Source: an uncultured Rikenella sp.
GTDB lineage: Bacteria; Bacteroidota; Bacteroidia; Bacteroidales; Rikenellaceae
Direction of reading: 5' to 3'
Assembly (NCBI RefSeq): GCF_910579375.1
Contig: NZ_CAJTUJ010000077.1
Location: 1-8,642 of the forward strand
Length of the DNA: 8,642 nucleotides
Shown: positions 1 through 5,522 of the stretch, piece by piece
Layout: every line of letters begins with the position of its first letter
Numbering within the stretch: position 1 is the first letter of the stretch
Made by a program: the position numbers and the translations under genes
Notes under the pieces: generated by a model
The model's database searches: none
The model's input: only the letters and a program-made list of their open reading frames with translations
What the model was told of the DNA's origin: nothing

Positions 1-22
1 CGAAAACCGGCCACGGTTTTCG
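1..22. repeat. Perfect 8-bp inverted repeat
   Basis: CGAAAACC at 1-8 pairs perfectly with GGTTTTCG at 15-22 around a 6-nt loop. No T-run follows on the plus strand and the minus-strand exit lies outside the window. It could be the end of an upstream terminator or part of the extragenic repeats. Confidence 0.5.
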
Positions 23-137
23 CGCCGCGCCGGGCCGAGCATGAGGCTGAGATTTGGGTAGTGGATTGGGCTGTGCTGTTGGCCGGGCTCCTGCGACTCG
101 CAGAGCTGCGCAGTCCGCCGCCCTGGCAGGCGGAGGG

Positions 138-175
138 CTGCAACTCGTCGGAGCTCGTTGCACTCACCGCTGGCG
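138..175 (+). repeat. Extragenic repeat, copy A (most diverged)
   Basis: This carries the core GCAACTCG followed 5-6 nt later by GCTCGTT, and a GC-rich tail similar to the copies at 264-360 and 487-580. Upstream, 95-137 also resembles copy B (a CTCGCAGAG word, then a GC-rich GGAGGC-type segment). It is the least conserved of the three. Confidence 0.4.
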
Positions 176-263
176 GCGAACTTCACAGAATGAAGTGATA
201 AATGGGGTATTTCTTCTGCGGTTCTCCGAACCCGAATGGTTGGGGCGGCGAATGGGCCGTTGT

Positions 264-360
264 AGTTGCGGCTCGCAGAGTCGCTCGGGCCGAAGCCTCC
301 CGCCGCGGAGGCCCGCAACTCGCAATGCTCGTTTTGGGCCCTGCAGGATTCGGCCGCTTG
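264..360 (+). repeat. Extragenic repeat, copy B, with hairpin
   Basis: The core GCAACTCGCAATGCTCGTTT at 316-335 matches copy C (539-558) except for one base. The preceding segment (GGGCCGAAGCC, 288-298) and the following segment (GGCCC then CGGCCGC, 337-357) also match copy C. Inside it, AGTTGCGG (264-271) pairs with CCGCAACT (313-320), and GCCTCC (295-300) pairs with GGAGGC (307-312). The copy is followed at 411-419 by GGGTAGAGG. Confidence 0.55.
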
Positions 361-486
361 AACTGGGAGCGAATAGCGCAATTCCATGAGGAATCGCCGT
401 CCTCATATTGGGGTAGAGGTTGCCCCAATCGGAGTGCCCGAAGGCACCGGCGCGAGGGGGGCGTGCCGAGGATGAATGGACAAAGT

Positions 487-606
487 TCTTGCGACCCTTT
501 GGGTCGCGCGGGCCGGAGCCACTCCCGGCGTAGGGCCGCAACTCGCGATGCTCGTTTGGCCCCCGCTGGCTCCGGCCGCCAAAGTCAAACAAAAGTAGGG
601 TAGAGG
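487..606 (+). repeat. Extragenic repeat, copy C
   Basis: This begins near a perfect 7-bp hairpin (GCGACCC-TTT-GGGTCGC, 491-507). It contains GGGCCGGAGCC and the core GCAACTCGCGATGCTCGTTT at 539-558, then CCGGCCGCC, and ends with GGGTAGAGG at 598-606. The core lies 223 bp from the core of copy B, so B and C look like a diverged tandem duplication. Confidence 0.55.
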
Positions 607-611
607 CTGGC

Positions 612-631
612 AATAAAACACCCTGTGGGTG
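612..631 (-). terminator. Minus-strand intrinsic terminator after the first lectin-like fragment
   Basis: Read on the minus strand, CACCC (631-627) pairs with GGGTG (623-619) around ACA. TTTTATT follows directly. It lies just past the stop codon of the minus-strand fragment at 637-840, where a terminator is expected. The stem is only 5 bp, so strength is probably modest. Confidence 0.45.
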
Positions 632-665
632 CCCGTTTATTCCGAGAGGCAACGCAACAGAAAAC
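632..665 (-). repeat. 34-bp exact direct repeat, copy 1
   Basis: This is identical base for base to 887-920. On the minus strand it encodes the shared last eight residues FLLRCLSE, the TAA stop and the next five bases. Identity stops abruptly upstream of FLLRCLSE, although the encoded proteins remain alignable. Confidence 0.85.
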
Positions 666-840
666 TGAAGGCGCGGCTGTTCGAGCTGCTGGTGCTGAGG
701 CTCTGTGTGCTGAGCACCAGTCGCCTGGCGTACGTGCTGCCGTCAACCGCGGAAGCCGACCACACCGTACCTTCGTTGCAGATGTCACGCAGTGCGCCTG
801 TGTCCCGATGGCGGTAGCCCGGGGCGGTGCCATTCGGCCC
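637..840 (-). pseudogene. C-terminal fragment of a FISUMP or C-type-lectin-like variable protein
   Basis: On the minus strand this frame is open for 67 codons, from just after an in-frame TGA (841-843) to TAA (637-639). I see no plausible start. It reads from GTAPGYRHRDTGALRD, through VWSASAVDGSTY, to SRAFSFLLRCLSE. The order PGYR...GAL...W-S-x-S...TY...RA-x-(S/G)F-x-(L/V)RC is how FISUMP-type domains and the lectin-fold variable ends of some diversity-generating retroelement targets finish. The assignment is from memory of these families. It aligns with the fragment at 892-1113 with about two one-codon gaps and shares the last eight residues. With no N-terminal part it is a relic or a silent cassette, not a working gene. 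A minus-strand terminator follows at 612-631. Confidence 0.5.
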
Positions 841-886
841 TCAAACCCGGCTCCTTTACACTAAATTACTGCCCGTAAACAAACGA
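841..886. other. Spacer between the two tandem fragments
   Basis: This short AT-richer spacer has no gene. On the minus strand it starts 5 nt after the stop codon of the fragment at 892-1113. A weak AAACG-GGT-CGTTT hairpin can form there across 894-882, followed by GTTT, which might act as a poor terminator. Confidence 0.3.
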
Positions 887-920
887 CCCGTTTATTCCGA
901 GAGGCAACGCAACAGAAAAC
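887..920 (-). repeat. 34-bp exact direct repeat, copy 2
   Basis: This is identical to 632-665 and lies 255 bp from it. It encodes the FLLRCLSE end and stop codon of the second lectin-like fragment. Confidence 0.85.
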
Positions 921-1113
921 CGTAGGCGCGTCCGTCCGCGCCGCTGGGACTGAGGTGCGTCACGTCGAAATTCAAGTACGTGCCATTGGTGCTGCTAATC
1001 GTCGAAGCCCAGCTGTGCCCGCAGCTGCCGACGACGATGCTCAACGCGCCCGAGGTGCTGCCGCGGAAGCCCGGGGCGGGGGTCGCTCCGCACCCGAAGA
1101 GAGACCGGAACAC
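892..1113 (-). pseudogene. Second C-terminal fragment of a FISUMP or C-type-lectin-like variable protein
   Basis: This minus-strand frame runs from a possible GTG at 1113 (in-frame TAA just upstream, 1122-1120) to TAA at 892-894, at most 73 residues. Recognisable parts are ATPAPGFRGSTSGAL (residues 10-24), HSWAST, NGTYLNFD, LSPSGADGRAYGF and the final LLRCLSE. This matches the C-terminal end of FISUMP/C-type-lectin-like domains, where the last strand carries RAYGF-x-x-RC. Full-length relatives are several hundred residues with an exported N-terminus, which is missing. Its sibling is at 637-840. The truncated end lies only about 20 bp from the divergent promoter at 1135-1166. A short expressed protein from GTG cannot be excluded but is unlikely. 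Confidence 0.5.
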
Positions 1114-1134
1114 CCCCGATTAAACTCCCCCCGC

Positions 1135-1166
1135 CTTGGATATTGCCGCCGAAATCGTTACTTTTG
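1135..1166 (+). promoter_or_regulatory. Bacteroidota-type promoter for the 1205-3043 operon
   Basis: TACTTTTG at 1159-1166 matches the -7 consensus TAnnTTTG. CTTG at 1135-1138 lies 20 nt upstream and fits a -33 TTTG element with one mismatch. The start point would fall near 1173, giving a leader of about 32 nt, A/T-rich, before the ATG at 1205. Confidence 0.6.
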
Positions 1167-1204
1167 GAGGAAAATTCACAAAAACAAACCCTTAGATTTT
1201 TACT

Positions 1205-1495
1205 ATGGCAAGCATTCGCACCCTGAAAAAAGACCTCGCCTATCTGGTCAACGCCGTGATTTCCGACGCCTCCGTGGCCCTCTACTTTCAGCCCGCCGGC
1301 CAGCGCGACGCCATCTTCGGCCTCGTCGAGAAAGCCGCCGACCTGAACAACACCCTCCTCGACCGCATCAACCGCCCCGCCGAGAAACACAACCCCTCGC
1401 TGGTGAAGAAACACTACGCCCAGATCCGGCGCGAGATGGCCGACGGTGTTGAAAACCTCTTCGAAGAACTCAGCCAGATTTGCAAAACCAAATAA
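1205..1495 (+). CDS. Conserved Bacteroidales small cytoplasmic protein, function unknown
   Basis: This 96-residue protein starts MASIRTLKKDLAYLVNAVISDA and ends with Lys-rich CKTK. It has no signal peptide or membrane segment and looks largely alpha-helical, with alternating acidic and basic patches (for example 62-90, PSLVKKHYAQIRR then ENLFEELSQICK). I recall similar small proteins of this length as conserved hypotheticals in Bacteroidales genomes but know no function. The ATG at 1205 fits the promoter at 1135-1166. Only 39 nt separate it from the next gene on the same strand, so the two are probably cotranscribed; a shared job is not implied. It is GC-rich like its downstream neighbour. 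Confidence 0.8.
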   Translation: MASIRTLKKDLAYLVNAVISDASVALYFQPAGQRDAIFGLVEKAADLNNTLLDRINRPAEKHNPSLVKKHYAQIRREMADGVENLFEELSQICKTK

Positions 1496-1534
1496 AACCA
1501 CATCCACTTCACCCGAATCACCAGACCTGAATCC

Positions 1535-3043
1535 ATGAAAATCAGACTCATTCAACTCTTTTCGGTCGCCCTGGCCGTCACCCTCGTTTTTCAGAGTTGC
1601 GGCACCTCTTCCCGGAATAGCACCCTCTCCGGCGTCGGCCAGCGGAATGCCGACGGCGTGATCGAACTCCTCGTTCCTGAACGTGCAGAGGGGCAGAGCG
1701 ACGTGCTCGGGCTCGCGCTCGACCCCATTGACACCGTCCGCGTGGCATTCGTCGGACTCGGCATGCGCGGCGGCGACGCCGTGCGGCGGTTCACCCACAT
1801 TCCCGGCGTGAAGATCGTCGCCCTGTGCGACGTGTATGAAGACCGCGTCAAAGCCTCCAACGCCATGTTGCAGCAGAACGGCTTTCCGGCCGCACAGGAA
1901 TACTTCGGCGACACCGCAGCGTGGCGGAAAATGGTGGCGCAACCCGACGTCGACCTCGTCTACATCTGCACCGGGTGGGACACCCACACCCCGATCGCCG
2001 TACAGGCCATGAAAGACGGGAAACACGTCGCCATCGAAGTGCCCGCCGCCACCAGCGTCGATGAATGCTGGGAGCTCGTCAATACCGCCGAGCAGACCCG
2101 CAAACACTGCCTGATGCTCGAAAACTGCGTCTACGACAACTTCGAGATGACCACCCTCAACATGGCCCAGCAGGGGCTCTTCGGCAACATCGTGCATACC
2201 GAAGGGGCTTATTTGCATGACCTCCGCTCCATGAACTTCGCCGAAGAAGGCGAACCGGGGCACTACGCCGACATGTGGCGTCTGAAACAGAACACCCGGC
2301 GCACCGGCGACGTCTATCCGACCCACGGCCTCGGGCCGATCGCCCAGATACTCGGCATTCACCGCGGCGATAAGATGAACACCCTCGTCTCGATGAACAC
2401 CGACCAGTTCGGGATGACCGAATACGCCCGCAAGAAATTCGGCGACACCTCGGCCTATGCCAAGACCCCTTATCGGATGGGCGACCACACCACCACCCTG
2501 ATCCGCACCGAGAACGGCAAGACCATGATGATCCAGCACGACGTCACCAGTCCCCGGCCTTACAGCCGGATCCACCAGGTGAGCGGCACGAAAGGCTTCG
2601 CCCAGAAGTATCCCGTAGCCGGGATTTCGCTCGAAGCCGACAACGAGGCGGTGCAGGGGCTGGATTATCAGAACCTGAGCGGCCACAGCTATGTTCCGCG
2701 CGAGACCTTCGACCGCCTGATGGCCGATTATCAGCACCCCGTGATCCGGCAGGTCGGCGCCCTGGCCCAGGAAGTGGGCGGCCACGGCGGGATGGACTTC
2801 GTGATGGACTACCGGCTGATCTACTGCCTGCGGAACGGTTTGCCGCTGGACATGGACGTTTACGACGCCGCCGAGATGTCGTGCCTGACCGGCCTGTCGG
2901 AGCTCTCGATCGAGAACGGGAGCGCGCCGGTAGCCGTTCCGGACTTCACGCGCGGCGCGTGGAACCGGACGAAAGGTCAGCACTACGCCTTTACCCCGGC
3001 CGACGCAGCGGCGCTGGGCATCGGCGATGCGGCAGGCGAGTAG
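1535..3043 (+). CDS. GH109-type NAD-dependent glycosidase lipoprotein (Gfo/Idh/MocA fold)
   Basis: This 502-residue protein has a lipoprotein-like signal: basic MKIR, hydrophobic core at 5-19, then FQS-Cys22. The lipobox is non-canonical but of a sort seen in Bacteroidota. A variable linker precedes a Rossmann domain starting at residue 68 (VRVAFVGLGMRGG; dinucleotide-binding GLGMRG at 74-79) with Asp99 in VALCDVYEDR. The strand HVAIEVP at 164-170 is the GH109 form of the family's E-K-P turn. LENCVYDNFEMTTLNMAQQG (195-214) and YPTH (261-264) are GH109-like; YPTH has the Tyr-x-x-His spacing of the characterised alpha-N-acetylgalactosaminidase. GH109 enzymes hydrolyse sugars by a transient redox step using bound NAD. 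Predicted role: surface or periplasmic cleavage of GalNAc-type glycans such as mucin; the exact substrate is inferred. It is followed by a strong terminator at 3106-3138. Confidence 0.85.
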   Translation: MKIRLIQLFSVALAVTLVFQSCGTSSRNSTLSGVGQRNADGVIELLVPERAEGQSDVLGLALDPIDTVRVAFVGLGMRGGDAVRRFTHIPGVKIVALCDVYEDRVKASNAMLQQNGFPAAQEYFGDTAAWRKMVAQPDVDLVYICTGWDTHTPIAVQAMKDGKHVAIEVPAATSVDECWELVNTAEQTRKHCLMLENCVYDNFEMTTLNMAQQGLFGNIVHTEGAYLHDLRSMNFAEEGEPGHYADMWRLKQNTRRTGDVYPTHGLGPIAQILGIHRGDKMNTLVSMNTDQFGMTEYARKKFGDTSAYAKTPYRMGDHTTTLIRTENGKTMMIQHDVTSPRPYSRIHQVSGTKGFAQKYPVAGISLEADNEAVQGLDYQNLSGHSYVPRETFDRLMADYQHPVIRQVGALAQEVGGHGGMDFVMDYRLIYCLRNGLPLDMDVYDAAEMSCLTGLSELSIENGSAPVAVPDFTRGAWNRTKGQHYAFTPADAAALGIGDAAGE

Positions 3044-3105
3044 TGCTTTGATTGTTAGGGATATATATCTTTTTCTCCGTTGGAATACAGAGGCATTTCA
3101 TACAG

Positions 3106-3138
3106 GGCAGGGCGGCAGTGTTCGCCCTGCCTTTTTTT
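3106..3138 (+). terminator. Strong intrinsic terminator after the GH109 gene
   Basis: A perfect 9-bp stem (GGCAGGGCG 3106-3114 with CGCCCTGCC 3123-3131) with an 8-nt loop is followed directly by seven T (3132-3138). It lies 62 nt past the stop codon and isolates the GH109 unit from the AT-rich cassette downstream. Confidence 0.9.
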
Positions 3139-3207
3139 CGTGGCGAACCTTGTTTTTTCGGTGGCGATCCGTAGACCGGAAAGTCTAATCGGCGAAATCT
3201 ATTTATT

Positions 3208-3233
3208 GAATTATTTTAAAAATAAAATAATTC
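3208..3233. promoter_or_regulatory. Perfect 11-bp AT-rich inverted repeat upstream of the NVEALA promoter
   Basis: GAATTATTTTA (3208-3218) and TAAAATAATTC (3223-3233) are exact reverse complements around AAAA. No T-run follows, so it is not a typical terminator. It ends 32 bp before the -7 element at 3266, a position suited to an activator or other dimeric regulator. The role is inferred from position and symmetry. Confidence 0.5.
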
Positions 3234-3241
3234 GTCGAAAA

Positions 3242-3273
3242 TTAGGAATAATCGATTGCAATGTTTATATTTG
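3242..3273 (+). promoter_or_regulatory. Probable promoter of the NVEALA-propeller-thioredoxin operon
   Basis: TATATTTG at 3266-3273 is an exact match to the Bacteroidota -7 element TAnnTTTG. The -33 region is poor: TTAG at 3242-3245 is the best candidate at the right distance. A weak -33 would fit dependence on an activator. The start point would be near 3280, giving a leader of about 57 nt. Confidence 0.55.
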
Positions 3274-3282
3274 GAGTGCGGT

Positions 3283-3297
3283 TCGATTTCAAATCGA
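3283..3297. promoter_or_regulatory. Inverted repeat at the predicted transcription start (possible operator)
   Basis: TCGATTT (3283-3289) and AAATCGA (3291-3297) are exact reverse complements with one central base. The centre is about ten bases past the predicted start point, where a bound repressor would block transcription. A one-base centre suits a protein site better than an RNA hairpin. Confidence 0.4.
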
Positions 3298-3337
3298 GCA
3301 GTAAAACTATTTTTTCACTTTTTAAATTCATGTTGTC

Positions 3338-3592
3338 ATGAAGAAATTAACAAAAATTCTGTTGGCTGCCGGCGGCGCAGCCCTGATTTGCGGCGGGTCG
3401 ATAATGACCTACCTCAAAGCGCAAACTCCGCAGTTGGAGGTGTCCGATTTGACCCTTCAAAATTTGGAAGCAATGGCAAAAAAAACTACAATTTTAGATG
3501 ACAATCAAGTAGGAGTTTTTCCAGATTGTCATAACAATCCTTTTGGAAGAGGATGTACAGGTAGAACAGGGATGTGTGAAATTCGTAACTAA
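3338..3592 (+). CDS. NVEALA-type exported peptide, three Cys in the tail
   Basis: This 84-residue protein starts MKKLTKILLAAGGAALICGG, a basic N-terminus and hydrophobic core that look like an export signal. Next comes a short segment ending DLTLQNLEAMA at 37-47, which fits the NVEALA family hallmark (consensus like LxLxNVEALA) with Leu for Val and Met for Leu. The tail (48-84) is polar and carries Cys64, Cys73 and Cys80 amid Gly and Asn, as cysteine-containing tails do in this family. The family is largely restricted to Bacteroidota and its function is not established. Genes for such peptides commonly precede 6-bladed propeller lipoproteins, as here. The mature peptide probably begins before or just after the NLEAMA motif; the cleavage site is not certain. 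The ATG at 3338 overlaps the TGA of a tiny upstream frame (3330-3341). Confidence 0.75.
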   Translation: MKKLTKILLAAGGAALICGGSIMTYLKAQTPQLEVSDLTLQNLEAMAKKTTILDDNQVGVFPDCHNNPFGRGCTGRTGMCEIRN

Positions 3593-3643
3593 ACAGTCTT
3601 TAAGTTTACGCATGTTTTCACAAATTACGGAATCATGTTATCG

Positions 3644-3666
3644 GGGTTTGCTTTTTAAGCAAACCC
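3644..3666 (+). terminator. Intercistronic hairpin between the NVEALA gene and the propeller gene
   Basis: A perfect 10-bp stem (GGGTTTGCTT 3644-3653 with AAGCAAACCC 3657-3666) has a TTT loop. The tail is TTCTGTT, not a clean T-run, so it would be a leaky terminator or a 3'-end stabiliser. Either would give more peptide mRNA than lipoprotein mRNA from one promoter. Confidence 0.55.
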
Positions 3667-3692
3667 TTCTGTTCCGTTAAATATTTCATGTA

Positions 3693-4844
3693 ATGAAGAA
3701 ATTTATATTTGCAGGAATACTTATAAGTGCAATGGCTTGTACTTCCTCTCCTGAATCTTTGACTGCTCTTCCGACTGTTGTCGTTAATCCTGCGCTTGCG
3801 CTGGATTATGATTTGGATGACGTGGAACTTGACTATAAAATAGTGTCACTCGACGATAGTGTGATATTGGGCGAAATTGTTGAGGCGAGTATTTTTTCTG
3901 AGTATGTTTTTTTGCATGATAAATATCAGAATAAAATACATATTTATGACACCTCCGGGAGGTATCTGAATACTTTGGATCGGTACGGAAAAGGGCCTCA
4001 GGAATATTTAGAGGCTTCTCTTTATGCTTATGATACTGCTCGTCATTTATTGCTTGTTAATTCTTGTCAGAGTTCGCTCAATGCTTATCGCGTTCCTTCG
4101 TTAGAGTTTGTTTACAAACAGGATGATCCGAATAGCTATGTCGTGTTTAAACCGATTGATGCCGATCATTATTTTACCCAGTCCAATTATGATGAGGTAG
4201 GGTTGAGCGGGAAATCGACCATCCTAAATCAAGTTACCGGCAACCATCGGGATATTACCGACCAGTGGATCAATACTTCCGGACTAATGGCGTATAGTAC
4301 TGCTTCCCCCTCCTCAGTGTCGGTTGCCGGGGATGGAGATTTGTTGTATTGTCATCCCTCTCATCTGAATACACTTTATAGAATAGATTCTGCACGGTGT
4401 ACTCCCGTATTGAACGTAGATTTTGGAAGTTGGAATATGCCTGAGGAATCGTGGACCGAAACGGAACGTATGTTGACGTTCGTAGATGATTTCTTTGCCT
4501 CCGATCATGCTTTGAAACCGCAATATTTTATTATGAACGATTCCCTCCTGTCGTTTTGGTATTGGCATTCGGGGGACAAAGAAAAATTGCCGCCTGCTTC
4601 GCATGCTTATGTGAGAAATTCACGAACAGGAAAAGAACTTTTGATTGATCGGTTGCGGATTAAAGATGCCGAAGGGATTCTGACTCCGATAGGAATTTAT
4701 CAGGATTATTATGTGGCATTAGTGGATCCTGCTGAAATGTTTTCTCCCGATCTTGAGAGCGATTCTCCCATTACTCGTGAAATCGTTGCCAAGACGCAAG
4801 GTCATCGTAAAATATTGTTGCTTTTGTTTCGGTTTAAAGCGTAG
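3693..4844 (+). CDS. 6-bladed beta-propeller lipoprotein (BF3164/DUF5128-like)
   Basis: This 383-residue protein has a lipoprotein signal (MKKFIFAGILISAMA then Cys16). After a linker, the first blade is typical of Bacteroidota TolB-like 6-bladed propellers: VILGEIVEASIF (57-68), then FLHDKYQNKIHIYDTSGRYL (73-92) and the hallmark GKGPQEY at 99-105. Later blades show repeated beta-strand and turn patterns (for example SSLNAYRVPSLEFVY, SHLNTLYRID, YYVALVDP) without catalytic motifs. Such proteins lie in the envelope; a binding or scaffold role is inferred, and no ligand is known. It is the second gene of the NVEALA operon and runs to 9 nt before the next start. Base use is clearly more AT-rich than in the GH109 and O-antigen-ligase-like genes. 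Confidence 0.8.
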   Translation: MKKFIFAGILISAMACTSSPESLTALPTVVVNPALALDYDLDDVELDYKIVSLDDSVILGEIVEASIFSEYVFLHDKYQNKIHIYDTSGRYLNTLDRYGKGPQEYLEASLYAYDTARHLLLVNSCQSSLNAYRVPSLEFVYKQDDPNSYVVFKPIDADHYFTQSNYDEVGLSGKSTILNQVTGNHRDITDQWINTSGLMAYSTASPSSVSVAGDGDLLYCHPSHLNTLYRIDSARCTPVLNVDFGSWNMPEESWTETERMLTFVDDFFASDHALKPQYFIMNDSLLSFWYWHSGDKEKLPPASHAYVRNSRTGKELLIDRLRIKDAEGILTPIGIYQDYYVALVDPAEMFSPDLESDSPITREIVAKTQGHRKILLLLFRFKA

Positions 4845-4853
4845 GTTGACGTT

Positions 4854-5510
4854 ATGCTCCGGAGAATTGTCGTCGTGTTGTTTCTCAGTCTATTGCTGGG
4901 GGTAATAGTCGATTGTGTATTGACAGGGTTGCGATGGCGGGATACGCGACGAGTTATGCAAAGGAATCAGGAAAAACGCACATTACGCCTGATTATCAAC
5001 GAACTGTGTTCTTTCCAGTATCGCAATTGGCAGACCTTAGCGTGTCAATTGCCAGAGGAGCGTCGCGTGTGGAATCGTTCAGATCGAACGCCATCTGTTT
5101 TGTCTGACTTGTTGGCCGGACGCAAATTGTTGGTATATGTAGACTACAGAATGTGTAAACCCTGTGTCCAGCATAATTTGAAGTTGGTGGATTCGTTGTT
5201 TTACTCAGACTATGGAACCCGAATGCAGGTCGTTGTTTATACTCCTGGCGGTCAGGTGGATGGCGGTTTGGATTTGTCCGATATAAAAGGGAATATATGG
5301 ACGATGGACAAACCGCTTCTTTTAAACGAAGTGTCATTCGAGACTCCTTGTTTGTTTTTGACAGAAGATTCACACATTGTCCAGGTTTGTCATAGTGCGA
5401 AAAATACAGATATGCCCCTTTATCTCTTCGAACCGATCGTTGATTCGTTTTTTTCGAAAAAGAGGTCGAGTCATTCTGATTGTAAAAAATCCGATCCCGA
5501 TCGGAATTGA
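4854..5510 (+). CDS. Membrane-anchored thioredoxin-fold protein with CKPC
   Basis: This 218-residue protein has one N-terminal membrane segment (about residues 4-24) followed by Arg-rich residues. The likely globular part lies outside the cytoplasm by analogy with TlpA/ResA-like proteins. Thioredoxin-fold signs are a hydrophobic strand LLVYVDYRM leading into Cys101-Lys-Pro-Cys104 at the start of a helix (VQHNLKLVDSLF), a second strand MQVVVYTP (124-131), and ETPCLFLTEDSHIV at 163-176. There Pro165 fits the cis-proline before the next strand. Similarity is low, so AhpC/TSA versus TlpA membership is not settled. It starts 9 nt after the propeller gene, so it is cotranscribed and perhaps coupled. 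Predicted role: thiol-disulfide chemistry on exported partners. The three-Cys NVEALA peptide of the same operon is the obvious candidate, but this is inference. Confidence 0.7.
   Translation: MLRRIVVVLFLSLLLGVIVDCVLTGLRWRDTRRVMQRNQEKRTLRLIINELCSFQYRNWQTLACQLPEERRVWNRSDRTPSVLSDLLAGRKLLVYVDYRMCKPCVQHNLKLVDSLFYSDYGTRMQVVVYTPGGQVDGGLDLSDIKGNIWTMDKPLLLNEVSFETPCLFLTEDSHIVQVCHSAKNTDMPLYLFEPIVDSFFSKKRSSHSDCKKSDPDRN
5482..5505 (-). terminator. Possible minus-strand terminator at the operon and GC-content boundary
   Basis: TCCGATC (5490-5496) and GATCGGA (5499-5505) are reverse complements. Read on the minus strand the hairpin is followed by a run of T (complement of 5484-5489). The loop is only 2-4 nt. 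No minus-strand gene feeds it; it could stop antisense transcription or be a relic of a former junction. Confidence 0.3.
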
Positions 5511-5522
5511 TTCATAACCTGT

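Larger units (their letters stand above)
1..630. repeat. GC-rich non-coding repeat region
   Basis: I find no credible gene here. Frames are open on both strands because of base composition, but their products are Arg/Pro/Ala-rich without domains. The stretch is dense in short inverted repeats: 1-8 with 15-22, 180-185 with 191-196, 264-271 with 313-320 (enclosing 295-300 with 307-312), 386-392 with 400-406, 407-413 with 423-429, 434-438 with 443-447, and 491-497 with 501-507. It also carries three imperfect copies of a longer repeat and two exact copies of the word GGGTAGAGG, listed separately. It is best read as a degenerate extragenic repeat array of the genome. Whether any of it is transcribed cannot be told from sequence. 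Confidence 0.6.

Noticed and set aside
400..450. Possible tRNA or CRISPR unit in the hairpin-rich left region
   Set aside because: The stems do not form a cloverleaf or a CCA-type acceptor end, and the repeats are too few, too unequal and too widely spaced for a CRISPR array.
54..652. Several 70-160 codon frames on both strands at the left end, including a repeated TSIASCGP peptide on the minus strand
   Set aside because: The repeated peptide is explained by the DNA repeat copies B and C. The frames lack start context, domains and normal amino-acid composition.
995..2983. A 662-codon open frame on the minus strand antisense to the GH109 gene
   Set aside because: It is a composition effect of the GC-rich gene. 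Its product is His/Gly/Val-rich with no domain, while the plus strand has clear GH109 motifs throughout. Only its extreme end overlaps the lectin-like fragment, in another frame.
3080..3304. A 74-codon plus-strand frame before the NVEALA gene
   Set aside because: It runs through the terminator, the AT-rich palindrome and the promoter element, and its product has no family resemblance.
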